From: an uncultured Bacteroidales bacterium
GTDB taxonomy: Bacteria > Bacteroidota > Bacteroidia > Bacteroidales > UBA4417
Assembly (NCBI GenBank): GCA_903917425.1
Contig: CAIXAQ010000574.1
Location: 1 to 7,187, forward strand
Length of the DNA stretch: 7,187 nucleotides
Direction: 5' to 3'
Of the stretch, positions 6,758 through 7,187 are shown piece after piece. How positions within the stretch are numbered: position 1 is the stretch's first letter; each line of letters starts with the position of its first letter. Made by a program: the position numbers and the translations under genes. Below the pieces are notes generated by a model. The model was not told where the DNA came from. It saw nothing but the letters and a program-made list of their open reading frames with translations, and did not search any database.

Positions 6758-6811
6758 GAGTTTTGAGTACTGTTGACGAGCAATGAGTTTTGAGTATTGT
6801 TGACAAGCAAT
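6758..6811. repeat. 27-bp tandem direct repeat, two copies
   Basis: Copies at 6758-6784 and 6785-6811 are head to tail with no gap and differ at 2 of 27 positions (C/T at unit position 13, G/A at unit position 21). Each begins GAGTTTTGAGTA and ends AGCAAT. No coding frame is evident through it. It looks like a recent duplication. Confidence 0.9.
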
Positions 6812-6917
6812 CTTCGAATCCTCCCCACTTCCCATGTTGCTGCAAGCAATTGTCCTCAGCCTCCTTATTCCTTCCTCCTTGTTTCGTCACCTCTCAGGCT
6901 GGCAGGTTCGTACTTCC

Positions 6918-6978
6918 CGGACACCTCCCGACACACACCTCCGCTGGTGGCTGAGCGGAGCCGAAGCCACGGTGTCCG
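6918..6978. repeat. Inverted repeat enclosing a TGAGCGGAGCCGAA-loop hairpin
   Basis: The outer arms are CGGACACC (6918-6925) with GGTGTCCG (6971-6978), 8 perfect pairs. Inside, GTGGC (6947-6951) pairs with GCCAC (6966-6970) around the 14-base loop TGAGCGGAGCCGAA (6952-6965), directly stacked on the 3' outer arm. An alternative fold pairs CTCCGCT (6939-6945) with AGCGGAG (6954-6960). The loop differs from that at 6597-6610 at two positions, while stems and outer arms are unrelated. Confidence 0.8.
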
Positions 6979-7057
6979 CAAAGTACACGCCTAAAGCAAA
7001 GCCTCCTTCATCGGCTCAGCTTTTACTTTGCGCTGTTGGTAGAAACCGCGCAAAGTA
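6978..7057 (+). repeat. Hairpin with apical TTGGTAGAAA, copy 3, plus an extra competing arm
   Basis: TACTTTGCGC (7024-7033) pairs perfectly with GCGCAAAGTA (7048-7057). Above it are a T/C mismatch, a G7035-C7046 pair and the apex TTGGTAGAAA (7036-7045). A further GCAAAGTA at 6978-6985 could pair instead with TACTTTGC at 7024-7031, so the middle segment has two possible partners. The closing pair is G-C here and C-G in the other two copies. Confidence 0.85.
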
Positions 7058-7187
7058 GCGGCTTCACCAGCCAGCCTTCAAGGATGCCTTCAACTTCGTC
7101 GTCATCCATCGTCGTCTTCGTCCAATCACTTTCGCAACCCGCACAGCAGCCTACCCGTATGGCAGCCAGGTTATTCCCCTCACACCT

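Larger units (their letters stand above)
6150..7187. other. Non-coding, hairpin-rich region (no credible gene)
   Basis: About 1 kb without a supportable gene on either strand. The open frames here are short, low in regular protein composition, and overlap strong palindromes. The content is at least six stem-loops and one tandem duplication, listed separately. The unexplained linkers are 6150-6231, 6513-6557 (pyrimidine-rich), 6689-6757, 6812-6917 (pyrimidine-rich) and 7058-7187. In these I see nothing further that I can support. A minus-strand frame is open from the window end to a TAA at 7023-7025 (54 codons); it is too short to call. Confidence 0.6.

Noticed and set aside
6834..7058. Plus-strand open frames of 65-74 codons at 6797-7058
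   Set aside because: They overlap the tandem repeat and two hairpins, overlap each other in different frames, and have no protein-like pattern.
7023..7187. Minus-strand frame open from the window end to TAA (54 codons), Cys- and acid-rich
   Set aside because: An open stretch of this length is not unlikely by chance, it matches no family I recognise, and its last codons lie inside the third TTGGTAGAAA hairpin.

Overview
The window reads as chromosomal DNA from a member of the Bacteroidota, probably a Bacteroidales/Marinilabiliales-like environmental bacterium. This is inferred from protein style (RND efflux parts, a DUF2141 protein, a four-helix-bundle 'S23/IVP' protein, Bacteroidota-like outer-membrane proteins) and from the absence of clear Shine-Dalgarno sites. 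No rRNA or other taxonomic marker is present, so the assignment is an inference.

Bases 1-4099 are the end of an RND efflux operon on the + strand. It holds the C-terminal part of a periplasmic adaptor (cut by the window edge), a 127-residue four-helix-bundle protein, and a complete 1042-residue HAE-1-type inner-membrane permease with the proton-relay residues intact. The three genes are separated by 3 and 10 bases, so they are very likely co-transcribed. The outer-membrane channel gene is not visible and may lie upstream. Bases 4100-4290 are a gap holding a degenerate, G-rich/C-rich inverted repeat.

Bases 4291-5645 hold a second gene pair, 8 bases apart: a secreted DUF2141 protein and an outer-membrane phospholipase A-like beta-barrel with a recognisable H-x-S-N-G motif. 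A third exported protein begins at 5718. It appears truncated: its reading frame runs into a hairpin and a near-perfect 17-bp direct repeat at about 6066, then stops at 6149.

From about 6066 to the end of the window I find no convincing gene. This stretch is a dense series of hairpins and short repeats. Three hairpins with unrelated stems share the same apical sequence TTGGTAGAAA, closed by a C-G or G-C pair that varies compensatorily. Two others share a loop of the form TGAGCGKAGCCGMA. Two places carry duplicated arms that would allow mutually exclusive folds. There is also a 27-bp tandem duplication. This hairpin region, and its abutment to a broken gene, is the most unusual part of the window; it looks like accumulated mobile or REP-like palindromic elements, though its function cannot be settled from sequence alone.
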